Of a DNA stretch of 14,190 nucleotides, positions 7,903-14,190 are shown one piece after another (the stretch's first letter is position 1; every line of letters begins with the position of its first letter). A program made the translations under genes and the position numbers. The notes below the pieces were generated by a model, which did no database searches, was not told the DNA's origin, and saw nothing but the letters and a program-made list of their open reading frames with translations. The stretch is from Rhodocyclaceae bacterium (lineage in GTDB: Bacteria > Pseudomonadota > Gammaproteobacteria > Burkholderiales > Rhodocyclaceae), in the NCBI GenBank assembly GCA_013821865.1, contig PNJM01000040.1:1-14190 (forward strand). Reading direction: 5' to 3'.

Positions 7903-8796
7903 ATGGTCAAACTGAAACGGCTTTTGGCCGCTACCGATCTCTCGGCCCCGTCGCGTCATGCAGTTGACCGTGGGTTCAGGATTGCCGCCACCACGGGGGC
8001 GTCATACAGTGTCATGCACGCCATCGAGCTCGATGCAATCGACGCGCTGCGCGAACTGATCGGAGACGACACGGTCGAGGTGAAGCAGAAACTTGAGAAT
8101 AACGCACGGAAATTGCTGGCGACCTCATTGGCGGATCCCACCCACAATCAGGGTGTGACCGCCGACGCACTGATCGTCTCCGGCGCGCCACTGGCCTCGA
8201 TTGTCGCCAACGCGGATGCCCTCGAGGCGGATCTGCTGATCCTCGGCGTACGCGGTGAGGACTACTTGCGTCACTTGCTGCTGGGATCCACGGCATCCCG
8301 ACTGCTGCGCAAAGCCATTCGGCATCCCATACTTATGGTCAAGCAACCGCCTTACGCACCCTATCGTCGATTGCTGATTCCCATCGATTTTTCTCCTGTC
8401 TCTGAAAAATCGATCCGTCTTGGCCGGTTGGTGGCCCCCGATGCAGATATCGTCCTGCTTCACGCCTTCGAAGTTCCCTTCGAATCAAAACTTAGATTTG
8501 CTGGCGTCGAAGATGATGTGATTGCACGTTACCGGGTGGCGGCACGAAATGACGCCATGAAGCGCATGCACCACCTTGCCCGTATGGCCGAACTGGAAGT
8601 CGGTGACTACACACCACTTGTCCTGCATGGCGATCCTTCGCAACAAGCGATCGCGCAAGAACAGGAGCTTGGCTGCGACCTCATCGTGATGGGAAAGCAT
8701 GGCACCAGCGTTACGGAAGAGTTGCTGCTCGGCAGTGTTACACAGCACGTAATTGCTGAATCTCAATCCGATGTGCTGATTGCAGTTGATGCGTGA
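7903..8796 (+). CDS. Tandem-domain universal stress protein (UspA family)
   Basis: This 297-residue, probably cytoplasmic protein consists of two UspA domains, roughly residues 1-145 and 148-297. Each starts with the typical beta strand (KRLLAATDLS and YRRLLIPIDFS). Each ends with the ATP-binding pattern G-x2-G-x9-G-S: Gly115/Gly118/Gly128 in GVRGEDYLRHLLLGST, and Gly264/Gly267/Gly277 in GKHGTSVTEELLLGSV. Both domains therefore look able to bind nucleotide. The ATG at 7903 has GGGAG about 10 bases upstream; an in-frame TTG at 7897 is less likely. Divergent pairing with a cation pump fits the frequent placement of such proteins beside transporters, where they are thought to sense stress or energy state. 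The direct partner is unknown. Confidence 0.93.
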   Translation: MVKLKRLLAATDLSAPSRHAVDRGFRIAATTGASYSVMHAIELDAIDALRELIGDDTVEVKQKLENNARKLLATSLADPTHNQGVTADALIVSGAPLASIVANADALEADLLILGVRGEDYLRHLLLGSTASRLLRKAIRHPILMVKQPPYAPYRRLLIPIDFSPVSEKSIRLGRLVAPDADIVLLHAFEVPFESKLRFAGVEDDVIARYRVAARNDAMKRMHHLARMAELEVGDYTPLVLHGDPSQQAIAQEQELGCDLIVMGKHGTSVTEELLLGSVTQHVIAESQSDVLIAVDA

Positions 8797-8854
8797 ACAT
8801 TAGCCCTCGAGAAACTTCACAACCCCAATCAATCAAAACGGAACAACACGAAGT

Positions 8855-8878
8855 TCGCCGGATACTAGGTGCCGGCGA
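8855..8878. repeat. Hairpin after the usp gene
   Basis: TCGCCGG (8855-8861) and CCGGCGA (8872-8878) form a perfect 7-bp GC-rich stem with a 10-base loop, 58 bases after the usp stop. No T-run follows, so it may serve Rho-dependent ending or mRNA protection rather than intrinsic termination. Confidence 0.4.
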
Positions 8879-9059
8879 GAGTGGGTCACCACCGGCCATA
8901 TTGGCGACAATGGCTTGACAGCCGAAGTTCCTTAACGACCAGAGTAAGCCGAGAGCCAAGGATCGCCAACGTCCGCTTCGTAGAAGGCAACTTCCCAGCA
9001 CTTGGGTTTAGCTCAACGACCGCTGTGGAGGAGCAAACTGACCGCCAAGGCACGCAGCG

Positions 9060-9098
9060 CTCAGTGGCCCCTTCGGCTAGGTGTCGGTGACCACTGAG
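9060..9098. repeat. Inverted repeat in the usp-dedA gap
   Basis: CTCAGTGG (9060-9067) and CCACTGAG (9091-9098) are perfect 8-bp arms around a 23-base loop. The loop contains CTTCGG, able to fold locally. No T-run is adjacent. It may be an RNA fold, a protein site or a relic. Confidence 0.4.
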
Positions 9099-9187
9099 TT
9101 CTGCCGACCAACTACCGCAACTCGATGACTTCGGAATGCGGCCATCCGAACGACTGCTGTATCCTTGAACTCGCCGGAGCACCATTT

Positions 9188-9206
9188 GCCAGAGGCAAGC
9201 TCTGGC
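9188..9206. repeat. Short hairpin upstream of dedA
   Basis: GCCAGAG (9188-9194) pairs with CTCTGGC (9200-9206) over a 5-base loop (GCAAG), 46 bases before the dedA-rhodanese start. If the transcript starts upstream, the stem lies in the leader. No T-run follows, so attenuation is not indicated directly. Confidence 0.35.
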
Positions 9207-9252
9207 GAGCAAGGTTGAGGCGCGTCGAAGTGAGTGTCAGCGGGAGTTTGCG

Positions 9253-10185
9253 GTGGAGTTGGTACAGATTAGCGAAACCTTGCGCCAGGACGCTGTCACG
9301 CTGGTATTCGTGAACGTGTTTCTGCAACAGATCGGGCTTCCGGTGCCGGCGGTGCCGACCTTGCTGCTGGCCGGCAGCCTGATGGCGACGCCGGGCGAAC
9401 TGGGCAAGGTGCTGGCTGCTGCCGTCCTCGCTTCGGTAATTGCCGACTGGGTCTGGTATTGGTCGGGCAAACTCTTTGGCTACCGCGTGTTGTCGGGCTT
9501 GTGCAAACTCTCCATCAACCCCGCCTCCTGCGTTAGCCAAACCGAGGCGCGCTTCATTCGCTGGGGCATGTCATCCCTCGTCGTGGCCAAGTTCATTCCC
9601 GGCTTCTCGACGGTGGCGCCACCGATTGCTGGCGCGTTGCGCATGAACCAGCCGGGATTCTTCCTCGCCGCCGGCGCCGGCGCCGGCTTGTGGGCCGGGC
9701 TGGCTCTGGGTGCGGGCTGGCTGCTGAAGGATGCGGTGCAAGCCACCATCGTCATCCTGGAAGAGCACGCCGGCAACGCCGTGCTGCTTGCGCTGGCGAT
9801 GCTCGGCGTCTGGCTGGGATGGAAGCTGTGGCAGAAGTATCGGTTCAGGAAATTCTGCGCCGTTCCGCACATTACCCCAGGCGAGTTGGTCGAGGCGATG
9901 CAGGCCGAACAGCCGCCGCTGGTGCTTGATCTGCGCGGCGCCACGATGGTTGCACAGACCGGTCCAATTCCCGGCACCAAGGTCGCCGAACATGATTTTC
10001 TGCGCGAGGCTGTCGGCGATTGGCCGAAATCCCGACCCATCGTCACGCTGTGCGCTTGCCCCGAGGATGCCGGTGCTGTCCAGGCTGCCCGGCATTTGCT
10101 CAATGCCGGTTATCTTTCAGTGCGGCCCTTGCAAGGTGGGTACGATGCCTGGCTTGCCGCGACCGGGAAGCCGGCGAGTCAGTAA
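9253..10185 (+). CDS. DedA-family membrane protein fused to a C-terminal rhodanese domain
   Basis: This 310-residue protein has a DedA/SNARE-associated (VTT) membrane part at about residues 1-200 and a rhodanese-like domain at about 208-305. The DedA part shows GLPVPAVPTLLLAGSL, ADWVWYWSGK and KFIPGFSTVAPPIAGAL. DedA proteins are linked to membrane homeostasis and lipid flipping. The rhodanese part has DLRG near residue 230 and a catalytic-type Cys267 in TLCACPEDAG, ending in LQGGYDAWLAA. Rhodaneses carry sulfur or act in redox. The GTG start has GGGAG six bases upstream, which decides it. Within the usual RFIPGxR motif of DedA, both Arg positions differ (Lys113, Ser119), and the Glu expected near the re-entrant loop is missing. 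This may be normal for the fused subgroup. The gene appears to be transcribed alone. Confidence 0.9.
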   Translation: MELVQISETLRQDAVTLVFVNVFLQQIGLPVPAVPTLLLAGSLMATPGELGKVLAAAVLASVIADWVWYWSGKLFGYRVLSGLCKLSINPASCVSQTEARFIRWGMSSLVVAKFIPGFSTVAPPIAGALRMNQPGFFLAAGAGAGLWAGLALGAGWLLKDAVQATIVILEEHAGNAVLLALAMLGVWLGWKLWQKYRFRKFCAVPHITPGELVEAMQAEQPPLVLDLRGATMVAQTGPIPGTKVAEHDFLREAVGDWPKSRPIVTLCACPEDAGAVQAARHLLNAGYLSVRPLQGGYDAWLAATGKPASQ

Positions 10186-10300
10186 GCCGACCGGGGCAAA
10201 AGGGGCGCAACGAGTCGTTGGCCTGTAAGCGCAATCTACCGAAAGGCAATCCAGCCTAGCGCGGTTCACCGTTCCGCCAGCGCCGACTTTCGGGCACGCC

Positions 10301-11199
10301 CTAGCTGAAGCGTCCCGCGTCGCCAAATTTCTCGCCGAGAAAGTCGAGCAGCGCCCGCACCTTGGCCGGGACATGTTTGCGCGTCGGATAGACGGCGTAG
10401 ATACCCAGTTCAACCGCCCGATACTCGGGCATCAGTTCGACCAGCGTACCCGCCGCCAGATCCGTATCGACCACAAACGAAGGTTGCAGGATCACCCCCT
10501 GGCCGGCCAGCGCCGCCGCCCGGCAGGTATCGCCGCTGTTGGAACTCAGGCAGGGCTGGGTGCGCACGCTGACCGCCCCCTCCGGCCGTCGAAGCGCCAT
10601 TCGTCCTTGTCCGACCAGTAGCTGTAGGCCAAGATTTCATGGCCTGCCAGTTCGTGGGGATGACGCGGTGTGCCGTGCGCAGCGAGATAGTCGGGCGCGG
10701 CACAGAGCACCATGCGGGTGATCGCCAGCCGGCGGCTGACCAGCGTCGAACTGCTCAGGCGGCCGATCCGGATCGCCAGGTCATAGCCCTCCTCGATCAG
10801 ATCGACGACCCGGTCGGCCAGCGTGATGTCCAGCGTCACCCTAGGGTGGCGCCGACGGAACTCGCCCCACAGCGGCGCCAGATGGCGCACTCCAAAAGTC
10901 ACCGGGGCGCTGATTCGCAACTGGCCGCTGGCGGTACCAGTCTGGGTTGAAATCTCGTCCTCGGACTCGCTCACGCTGTCCAGGATGTCCTTGCTGCGGG
11001 CATGAAAGATCTGCCCCGCCTCGGTCAAGGATAGCCGCCGCGTCGTGCGCTGCAGGAGCCGGACACCGAGTCGTGCTTCGAGCTCTCCGATGTGGCGCGA
11101 CACCGCCGCCTTTGACATGCCGAGCACCTCGGCGGCACCGACGAAGCTGCCGGAACGTACGACTTCGACCAAAACCTCGATTTGCAAAAGCTTGTTCAT
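10301..11199 (-). pseudogene. LysR-type transcriptional regulator, split by an apparent frameshift
   Basis: The N-terminal frame (start ATG at 11199, MNKLLQIEVLVEVVRSGSF) carries the winged helix-turn-helix (about residues 2-61, SKAAVSRHIGELEARLGV) and the first part of the effector domain, to YSYWSDKDEWRFDG. It then leaves the family pattern. The rest continues in another frame from about 10586 down to the stop at 10301 (PEGAVSVRTQPCLSSNSGD, then AAALAGQGVILQPSFVV). Joined, they give about 299 residues, the normal LysR length. The shift equals loss of one base near 10582-10590, next to the runs GGCC and GGGGG, so a sequencing error is possible. The DNA-binding half is intact. The gene diverges from the NAD(P)-binding and doxX genes, which it probably controlled. 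A TTG further up at 11256 is an unlikely start. Confidence 0.88.
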
Positions 11200-11207
11200 T
11201 GCCCGTG

Positions 11208-11230
11208 ATTGTCTCGTATATCGGAACGAT
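11208..11230. promoter_or_regulatory. Candidate LysR operator (interrupted dyad)
   Basis: An imperfect palindrome of 23 bases lies just upstream of the lysR start. Six matched positions per side pair AT, GT and CG on the left (11208-11216) with CG, AC and AT on the right (11222-11230). The innermost clear pair is TCGT (11214-11217) with ACGA (11226-11229). LysR regulators typically bind such dyads between themselves and their divergent target, often repressing their own gene. The match is by eye only. Confidence 0.35.
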
Positions 11231-11269
11231 CCATGCCACTGAGGCCAGTTTATCAATCTTAATCGGTTC

Positions 11270-11275
11270 TATAAA
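11270..11275 (+). promoter_or_regulatory. Possible -10 element for the NAD(P)-binding gene
   Basis: TATAAA occurs 77 bases before the ATG at 11353, in an AT-rich part of the divergent region. A matching -35 box is poor (AGTTTA at 11247-11252, 17-base spacer), as is common for promoters that need an activator such as a LysR protein. Confidence 0.25.
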
Positions 11276-11352
11276 GTTTCATCCATGCCAAGCGAGCAGC
11301 AAGCAAGCGACGGCAAAGCTTCACTTCTACCACCACTCAGAAAGGAATCATC

Positions 11353-11985
11353 ATGAAAGTTACCGTTATTGGTGCCGGCAACATGGGCTCGGCCTTCGTC
11401 AAGCAACTCACCCGTGCCGGCCACCAGGTCAGCGTCACCGCACGCAACCTCGACAAGGCGCGGACCGTTGCCGCCGCCCACCCCGGCGCTGTGGCAGTCA
11501 ATGCCGGCAACGCCGCGACCGGCGCTGATGTCGTGGTGCTGGCGACCGGCTTCGACGATGCCATTGCCGCGCTGCGCTCGGTCGGCAATCTGCAAGGCAA
11601 GGTGGTGATCGACATCACCAACCCGCTGACTGCCGACTACATGGGCCTAACGCTCGGCCACAGCACCTCGGCCAGCGAGGAAATCGCCAGGGCGGTGCCG
11701 GGCGCCGAAGTGGTCAAGGCGTTCAATACTGTCTTCGCGTCAGTGCTGGCCGAGGGGGCCGATTTCGGCAGTGGCCGCAAGGTCAGCGTGTTTCTGGCCA
11801 GCGACAGTCCGGCGGCCAAGGAAGCGGCGCGCCAGTTGGCCGACAGCATGGGCTTCGAGACCATCGATGCCGGCGGCCTCAAGAACGCGCGTTACCTCGA
11901 ACCGCTGGCTGGGCTGAACATCTACCTCGGCTACGGCGCCGGACTCGGTACCAGCATCGCGCCGACATTTATCCGCAAGAGTTGA
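11353..11985 (+). CDS. Rossmann-fold NAD(P)-binding protein, F420-reductase-like (NADP oxidoreductase) family
   Basis: This 210-residue protein opens with MKVTVIGAGNMGSAF, a dinucleotide-binding loop with Gly7, Gly9 and Gly12. The following TARNLDKAR suggests binding of the NADPH phosphate. Further family features are VVIDITNPLT and a region around VVKAFNTVFASVL. The fold matches the family named for NADP-dependent F420 oxidoreductase, but most proteobacterial members occur without F420 and have unknown substrates. AAGGA at 11342-11346, 6 bases before the ATG, supports the start. It lies 33 bases before doxX, so the two are probably one transcript. The divergent LysR gene probably regulates them. 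Its substrate cannot be read from the sequence. Confidence 0.85.
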   Translation: MKVTVIGAGNMGSAFVKQLTRAGHQVSVTARNLDKARTVAAAHPGAVAVNAGNAATGADVVVLATGFDDAIAALRSVGNLQGKVVIDITNPLTADYMGLTLGHSTSASEEIARAVPGAEVVKAFNTVFASVLAEGADFGSGRKVSVFLASDSPAAKEAARQLADSMGFETIDAGGLKNARYLEPLAGLNIYLGYGAGLGTSIAPTFIRKS

Positions 11986-12018
11986 GACTTTTTTTGAACT
12001 GAACCCAGGAGAAAAACC

Positions 12019-12471
12019 ATGAAGACCTCGATCATCAAGCACCTTGTTGCCACCACTGCCGGGCTGTCTCCACTCGCCCTTCGCATACCGGTCGGCATCA
12101 TCTTCGCCGCCCATGGCGCGCAGAAATTGTTCGGCTGGTTTGGCGGCTACGGCCTCGAAGGCACCGGCAAATGGATGGCCTCGATCGGCATCGAGCCGGG
12201 TATGTTGATGGCCGCGCTGGCCGGCGGTGCAGAGTTCTTCGGCGGTCTGGCCTTGCTCCTGGGTCTTCTGGTTCGCCCCGCCGCGGCCGTGCTGGGCTTC
12301 ACCATGCTGGTCGCCATTTTGAGCGTGCATATCGGCAACGGACTGTTCATGAGCAATAACGGCATCGAGTTCGGCCTCGCCTTGCTGGCCGTCACCGTAT
12401 CCCTGCTGGTCAGCGGCGCTGGGCGGATTTCGGTTGATGCCGTGCTGGCCGAGCGACTTGAACAGCGGTAG
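12019..12471 (+). CDS. DoxX-family membrane protein
   Basis: This 150-residue protein has four hydrophobic segments (about 20-38, 60-82, 86-105 and 112-134). It carries the typical DoxX pattern HGAQKLFGWFGGYGLEGT, then WMASIGIEPG, and later GGAEFFGGLALLLGLL. The family occurs in the cytoplasmic membrane, and its members are linked to redox or thiosulfate metabolism or stress, mostly without proven reactions. AGGAG at 12007-12011, seven bases before the ATG, decides the start. It follows the NAD(P)-binding gene by 33 bases. That gap has a seven-T run (11989-11995) without a hairpin before it, so read-through is expected. A long perfect hairpin lies 14 bases after the stop. Confidence 0.9.
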   Translation: MKTSIIKHLVATTAGLSPLALRIPVGIIFAAHGAQKLFGWFGGYGLEGTGKWMASIGIEPGMLMAALAGGAEFFGGLALLLGLLVRPAAAVLGFTMLVAILSVHIGNGLFMSNNGIEFGLALLAVTVSLLVSGAGRISVDAVLAERLEQR

Positions 12472-12485
12472 TCGTCGACATCGGG

Positions 12486-12527
12486 TTCGGGTTCAGGTGC
12501 GACGCCCGTGTCGCACCTGAACCCGAA
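12486..12527. repeat. Perfect 18-bp inverted repeat (large hairpin) after doxX
   Basis: The arms 12486-12503 (TTCGGGTTCAGGTGCGAC) and 12510-12527 are exact reverse complements around the six-base loop GCCCGT. In RNA this gives a very stable stem starting 14 bases after the doxX stop, which favours a transcript-ending or mRNA-protecting role. No T-run follows on either strand, so a canonical intrinsic terminator is not complete. The left arm is preceded by a partial direct copy of its start (TCGGGT at 12481-12486). A dispersed REP-like element or end of a mobile unit is possible. Confidence 0.7.
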
Positions 12528-12903
12528 ACGTATGAATTTCCCGCGTAGCTGTACAAACGGAATGGCGGCAATACGCATTGTTGCTGTCGCTCAAACAGCA
12601 GTCGTCCAATGACCGTTCAGGCCGATCAGGCGTCAGTTCTTCCTCAGGACATTGGCGTTTCAACGAAGATTGAATGTCTCCTCTCGATCAAGTAGGGCTG
12701 GCCCTATCCGAAAAGGCAGATGCAATTGATCGAGCACTTCAAAGGCGAAAGTCGGATGGTTCACCCGCATTTACGCGCCAATCGGTAGCCACCGAAATTC
12801 CGACGCTGACGGTAAGGCTGATAATATTCCACTTGGAAGCATCAACGACGACCAGTCCAGCCAAGCCGGCTCTGTCGGTGCATCGCAAACAGGAAGCTAT
12901 CGA
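12528..12903. other. 376-base region between doxX hairpin and hsdR, no convincing gene
   Basis: The stretch has lower GC at third positions in every frame than its neighbours. A 77-codon frame (12674-12907) overlaps the hsdR start as TTGA, but has no clear ribosome site, no known family and atypical codon use. The hsdR frame itself is open back to 12730 without an ATG or GTG start. A small dyad, TAGGGC-TG-GCCCTA, lies at 12693-12706. The hsdR promoter and ribosome site (AGGAAG at 12891-12896) must be here. The region may be the left junction of an acquired restriction island. Confidence 0.4.
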
Positions 12904-14190
12904 TTGAACAAGAAGGAACTCACCGAGGCCGACATCCGCACCAAGTTCATCACTCCCGCCATCGTCGGCGCGAGCGGCGAAAAGTGGGACGCGATGACCC
13001 AGCTCCGTGAGGAAATATACTTCACCAAAGGTCGCGTCATCGTGCGCGGCAAGACCGTGAAGCGTGGCGAGGCCAAGAAGGTCGACTACCTGCTGTTCTA
13101 CAAGCCCAACATCCCCATCGCGGTAGTCGAGGCCAAGGACAACAAGCACACTGTAGGCGCGGGGATGCAGCAGGCACTGGACTATGCGGAAATCCTCGAC
13201 GTTCCGTTTGCCTACAGCTCCAACGGCGACGGCTTTCTGGAGCACGACCGCACCGGCGCCAGCGATGTCGTGGAACGCGAACTCCGTCTCGACCAGTTCC
13301 CTTCGCCCGAGGAGCTTTGGAGTCGCTACTGCAAGGGCAAGGGCTACAACCCGGCGCAGGAAACCATCACCGCCCAGGATTACTATGACGACGGCTCCGG
13401 CAAGGCGCCGCGCTACTACCAGCTTGTCGCCATCAATCGCACGGTCGAGGCCATCGCCCGTGGCGAGAACCGCATCCTGCTGGTCATGGCCACCGGCACC
13501 GGCAAGACCTACACTGCCTTCCAGATCATCTGGCGCCTGTGGAAGTCGGGCGCCAAGAAGCGCATCCTGTTTCTCGTCGATCGCAACATCCTCGCCGACC
13601 AGACCAAGACCAACGACTTCAAGCCCTTCGGCCAGGCGATGACCAAGATCACCAATCGCCTGGTCGACAAGTCGTATGAAATCTACCTGTCGCTCTACCA
13701 GGCGGTGACCGGCACTGAGGAAGAGAAGAACATCTACAAGCAGTTCTCGCCCGATTTCTTCGATCTGGTCATCATCGACGAATGCCACCGCAGCAGCGCG
13801 GCGGAAGACGCCGCCTGGCACGACGTGCTGACCTACTTCTCGTCGGCGACGCAGATCGGCCTCACCGCCACGCCGAAGGAGACGCGGGACGTTTCCAACA
13901 TCCATTACTTCGGCGACCCGCTCTACACCTACTCGCTGCGGCAGGGCATCTCCGACGGCTTTCTCGCGCCCTACAAGGTGGTGCGCATCGGCCTCGACAA
14001 GGACCTCGACGGCTGGCGGCCGGAGACAGGCAAGACCGACAAGTACGGCCGGCTCATCGAAGACCGCGAATACAACGAATCCGACTTCGACCGTAATTTG
14101 ATCCTCGAAAAGCGCACCGCCGTCGTCGCCGCCAAGATCACCGAGTTCCTCAAGGCCACCGACCGTTACGCAAAGACCATCGTCTTCTGC
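12904..14190 (+). CDS. hsdR: Type I restriction enzyme R subunit (HsdR), 3'-truncated by window edge
   Basis: The first 429 residues of the ATP-dependent motor and nuclease subunit of a type I restriction system. HsdR_N lies at about residues 5-150, with a PD-(D/E)xK-type site: Asp61 in KKVDYLLFY, Glu76 and Lys78 in VVEAKDN. The helicase begins near residue 170, with Walker A ATGTGKT (196-202), motif II DECH (292-295) and LTATP (320-324). The N-terminus [19 protein letters not shown] is characteristic of the EcoEI-like R family, whose members are about 800 residues or longer. The start is TTG with AGGAAG seven bases upstream; no ATG or GTG precedes it in frame. The reading frame is intact to the edge (about half the protein). 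It works with HsdM and HsdS, which are not upstream and are expected to the right. Foreign DNA cleavage is the family role. Confidence 0.93.
   Translation, partial: MNKKELTEADIRTKFITPAIVGASGEKWDAMTQLREEIYFTKGRVIVRGKTVKRGEAKKVDYLLFYKPNIPIAVVEAKDNKHTVGAGMQQALDYAEILDVPFAYSSNGDGFLEHDRTGASDVVERELRLDQFPSPEELWSRYCKGKGYNPAQETITAQDYYDDGSGKAPRYYQLVAINRTVEAIARGENRILLVMATGTGKTYTAFQIIWRLWKSGAKKRILFLVDRNILADQTKTNDFKPFGQAMTKITNRLVDKSYEIYLSLYQAVTGTEEEKNIYKQFSPDFFDLVIIDECHRSSAAEDAAWHDVLTYFSSATQIGLTATPKETRDVSNIHYFGDPLYTYSLRQGISDGFLAPYKVVRIGLDKDLDGWRPETGKTDKYGRLIEDREYNESDFDRNLILEKRTAVVAAKITEFLKATDRYAKTIVFC

Larger units (their letters stand above)
8797..9252. other. 456-base gap without a convincing gene, holding three hairpins
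   Basis: No ORF here looks like a known protein. The short frames (8869-9090 plus, 8886-9212 minus) are rich in Arg, Ser and Cys, lack a good ribosome site and resemble no family I know. Three inverted repeats are present, at 8855-8878, 9060-9098 and 9188-9206. The composition differs from the neighbouring coding DNA. It could hold the dedA promoter with a structured leader, a structured RNA, or the remains of decayed DNA. I cannot choose between these. Confidence 0.5.

Noticed and set aside
7803..7910. N-terminal extension of the ATPase to a TTG at 7910
   Set aside because: It would run through the divergent promoter region into the usp gene; the ATG at 7802 has a ribosome site and gives a family-like N-terminus.
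8886..9212. Minus-strand frame of 108 codons in the usp-dedA gap
   Set aside because: It has no recognisable family, a Ser/Arg/Cys-rich composition and no clear ribosome site; hairpins in the same region explain it better as noncoding.
11986..11998. T-run after the NAD(P)-binding gene as an intrinsic terminator
   Set aside because: No inverted repeat precedes the seven T residues, and a good ribosome site for doxX follows at once, so the two genes are probably co-transcribed.
1..14190. tRNA, rRNA, CRISPR array, transposase or integrase
   Set aside because: I saw no cloverleaf, regularly spaced repeats, or recombinase motifs on either strand; the repeats present are single hairpins.

Overview
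The window is GC-rich bacterial chromosome with tightly packed, often overlapping genes. The style (six-gene Mrp operon with fused A and B subunits, LysR regulator, DedA-rhodanese fusion, tandem universal stress protein) suggests a proteobacterium, perhaps a betaproteobacterium. No rRNA or other strong taxonomic marker is present, so this is inference only.

Bases 1-4979, plus strand: a multisubunit monovalent-cation/proton antiporter operon of the Mrp/Mnh/Pha/Sha type. It begins inside a fused mrpA-mrpB gene that enters from the left edge, then runs mrpC, mrpD, mrpE, mrpF, mrpG. Neighbours overlap by 1-4 bases, except for a 10-base gap before mrpE that contains a five-codon ORF. The products should form one membrane complex exchanging Na+ (or K+) for protons.

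Bases 5070-8796: a P2A-like cation-transporting P-type ATPase on the minus strand faces a tandem-domain universal stress protein on the plus strand across a 100-base divergent region. The ATPase keeps the whole catalytic machinery and most SERCA-type ion ligands, but has Ser where SERCA has Asp800, so its ion is uncertain. Together with mrp this half of the window looks devoted to ion homeostasis and stress.

Bases 8797-10185: a 456-base stretch without a convincing gene but with three hairpin-forming inverted repeats, followed by a DedA-family membrane protein fused to a C-terminal rhodanese domain.

Bases 10301-12471: a LysR-type regulator (minus strand), split by an apparent one-base deletion, diverges from a small Rossmann-fold NAD(P)-binding protein and a DoxX-family membrane protein. 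The shared 153-base intergenic region holds a candidate LysR operator. Shortly after doxX lies a perfect 18-bp inverted repeat with a 6-base loop.

Bases 12528-14190: about 376 bases without a convincing gene, then the first 429 codons of a type I restriction endonuclease R subunit (hsdR), which starts at TTG and runs off the right edge. Its partners hsdM and hsdS are not in the window and probably lie to the right.

I found no convincing new multi-gene system. The best leads are the altered ion site of the P-type ATPase, the interrupted LysR gene, the long perfect hairpin and the structured gap before dedA.
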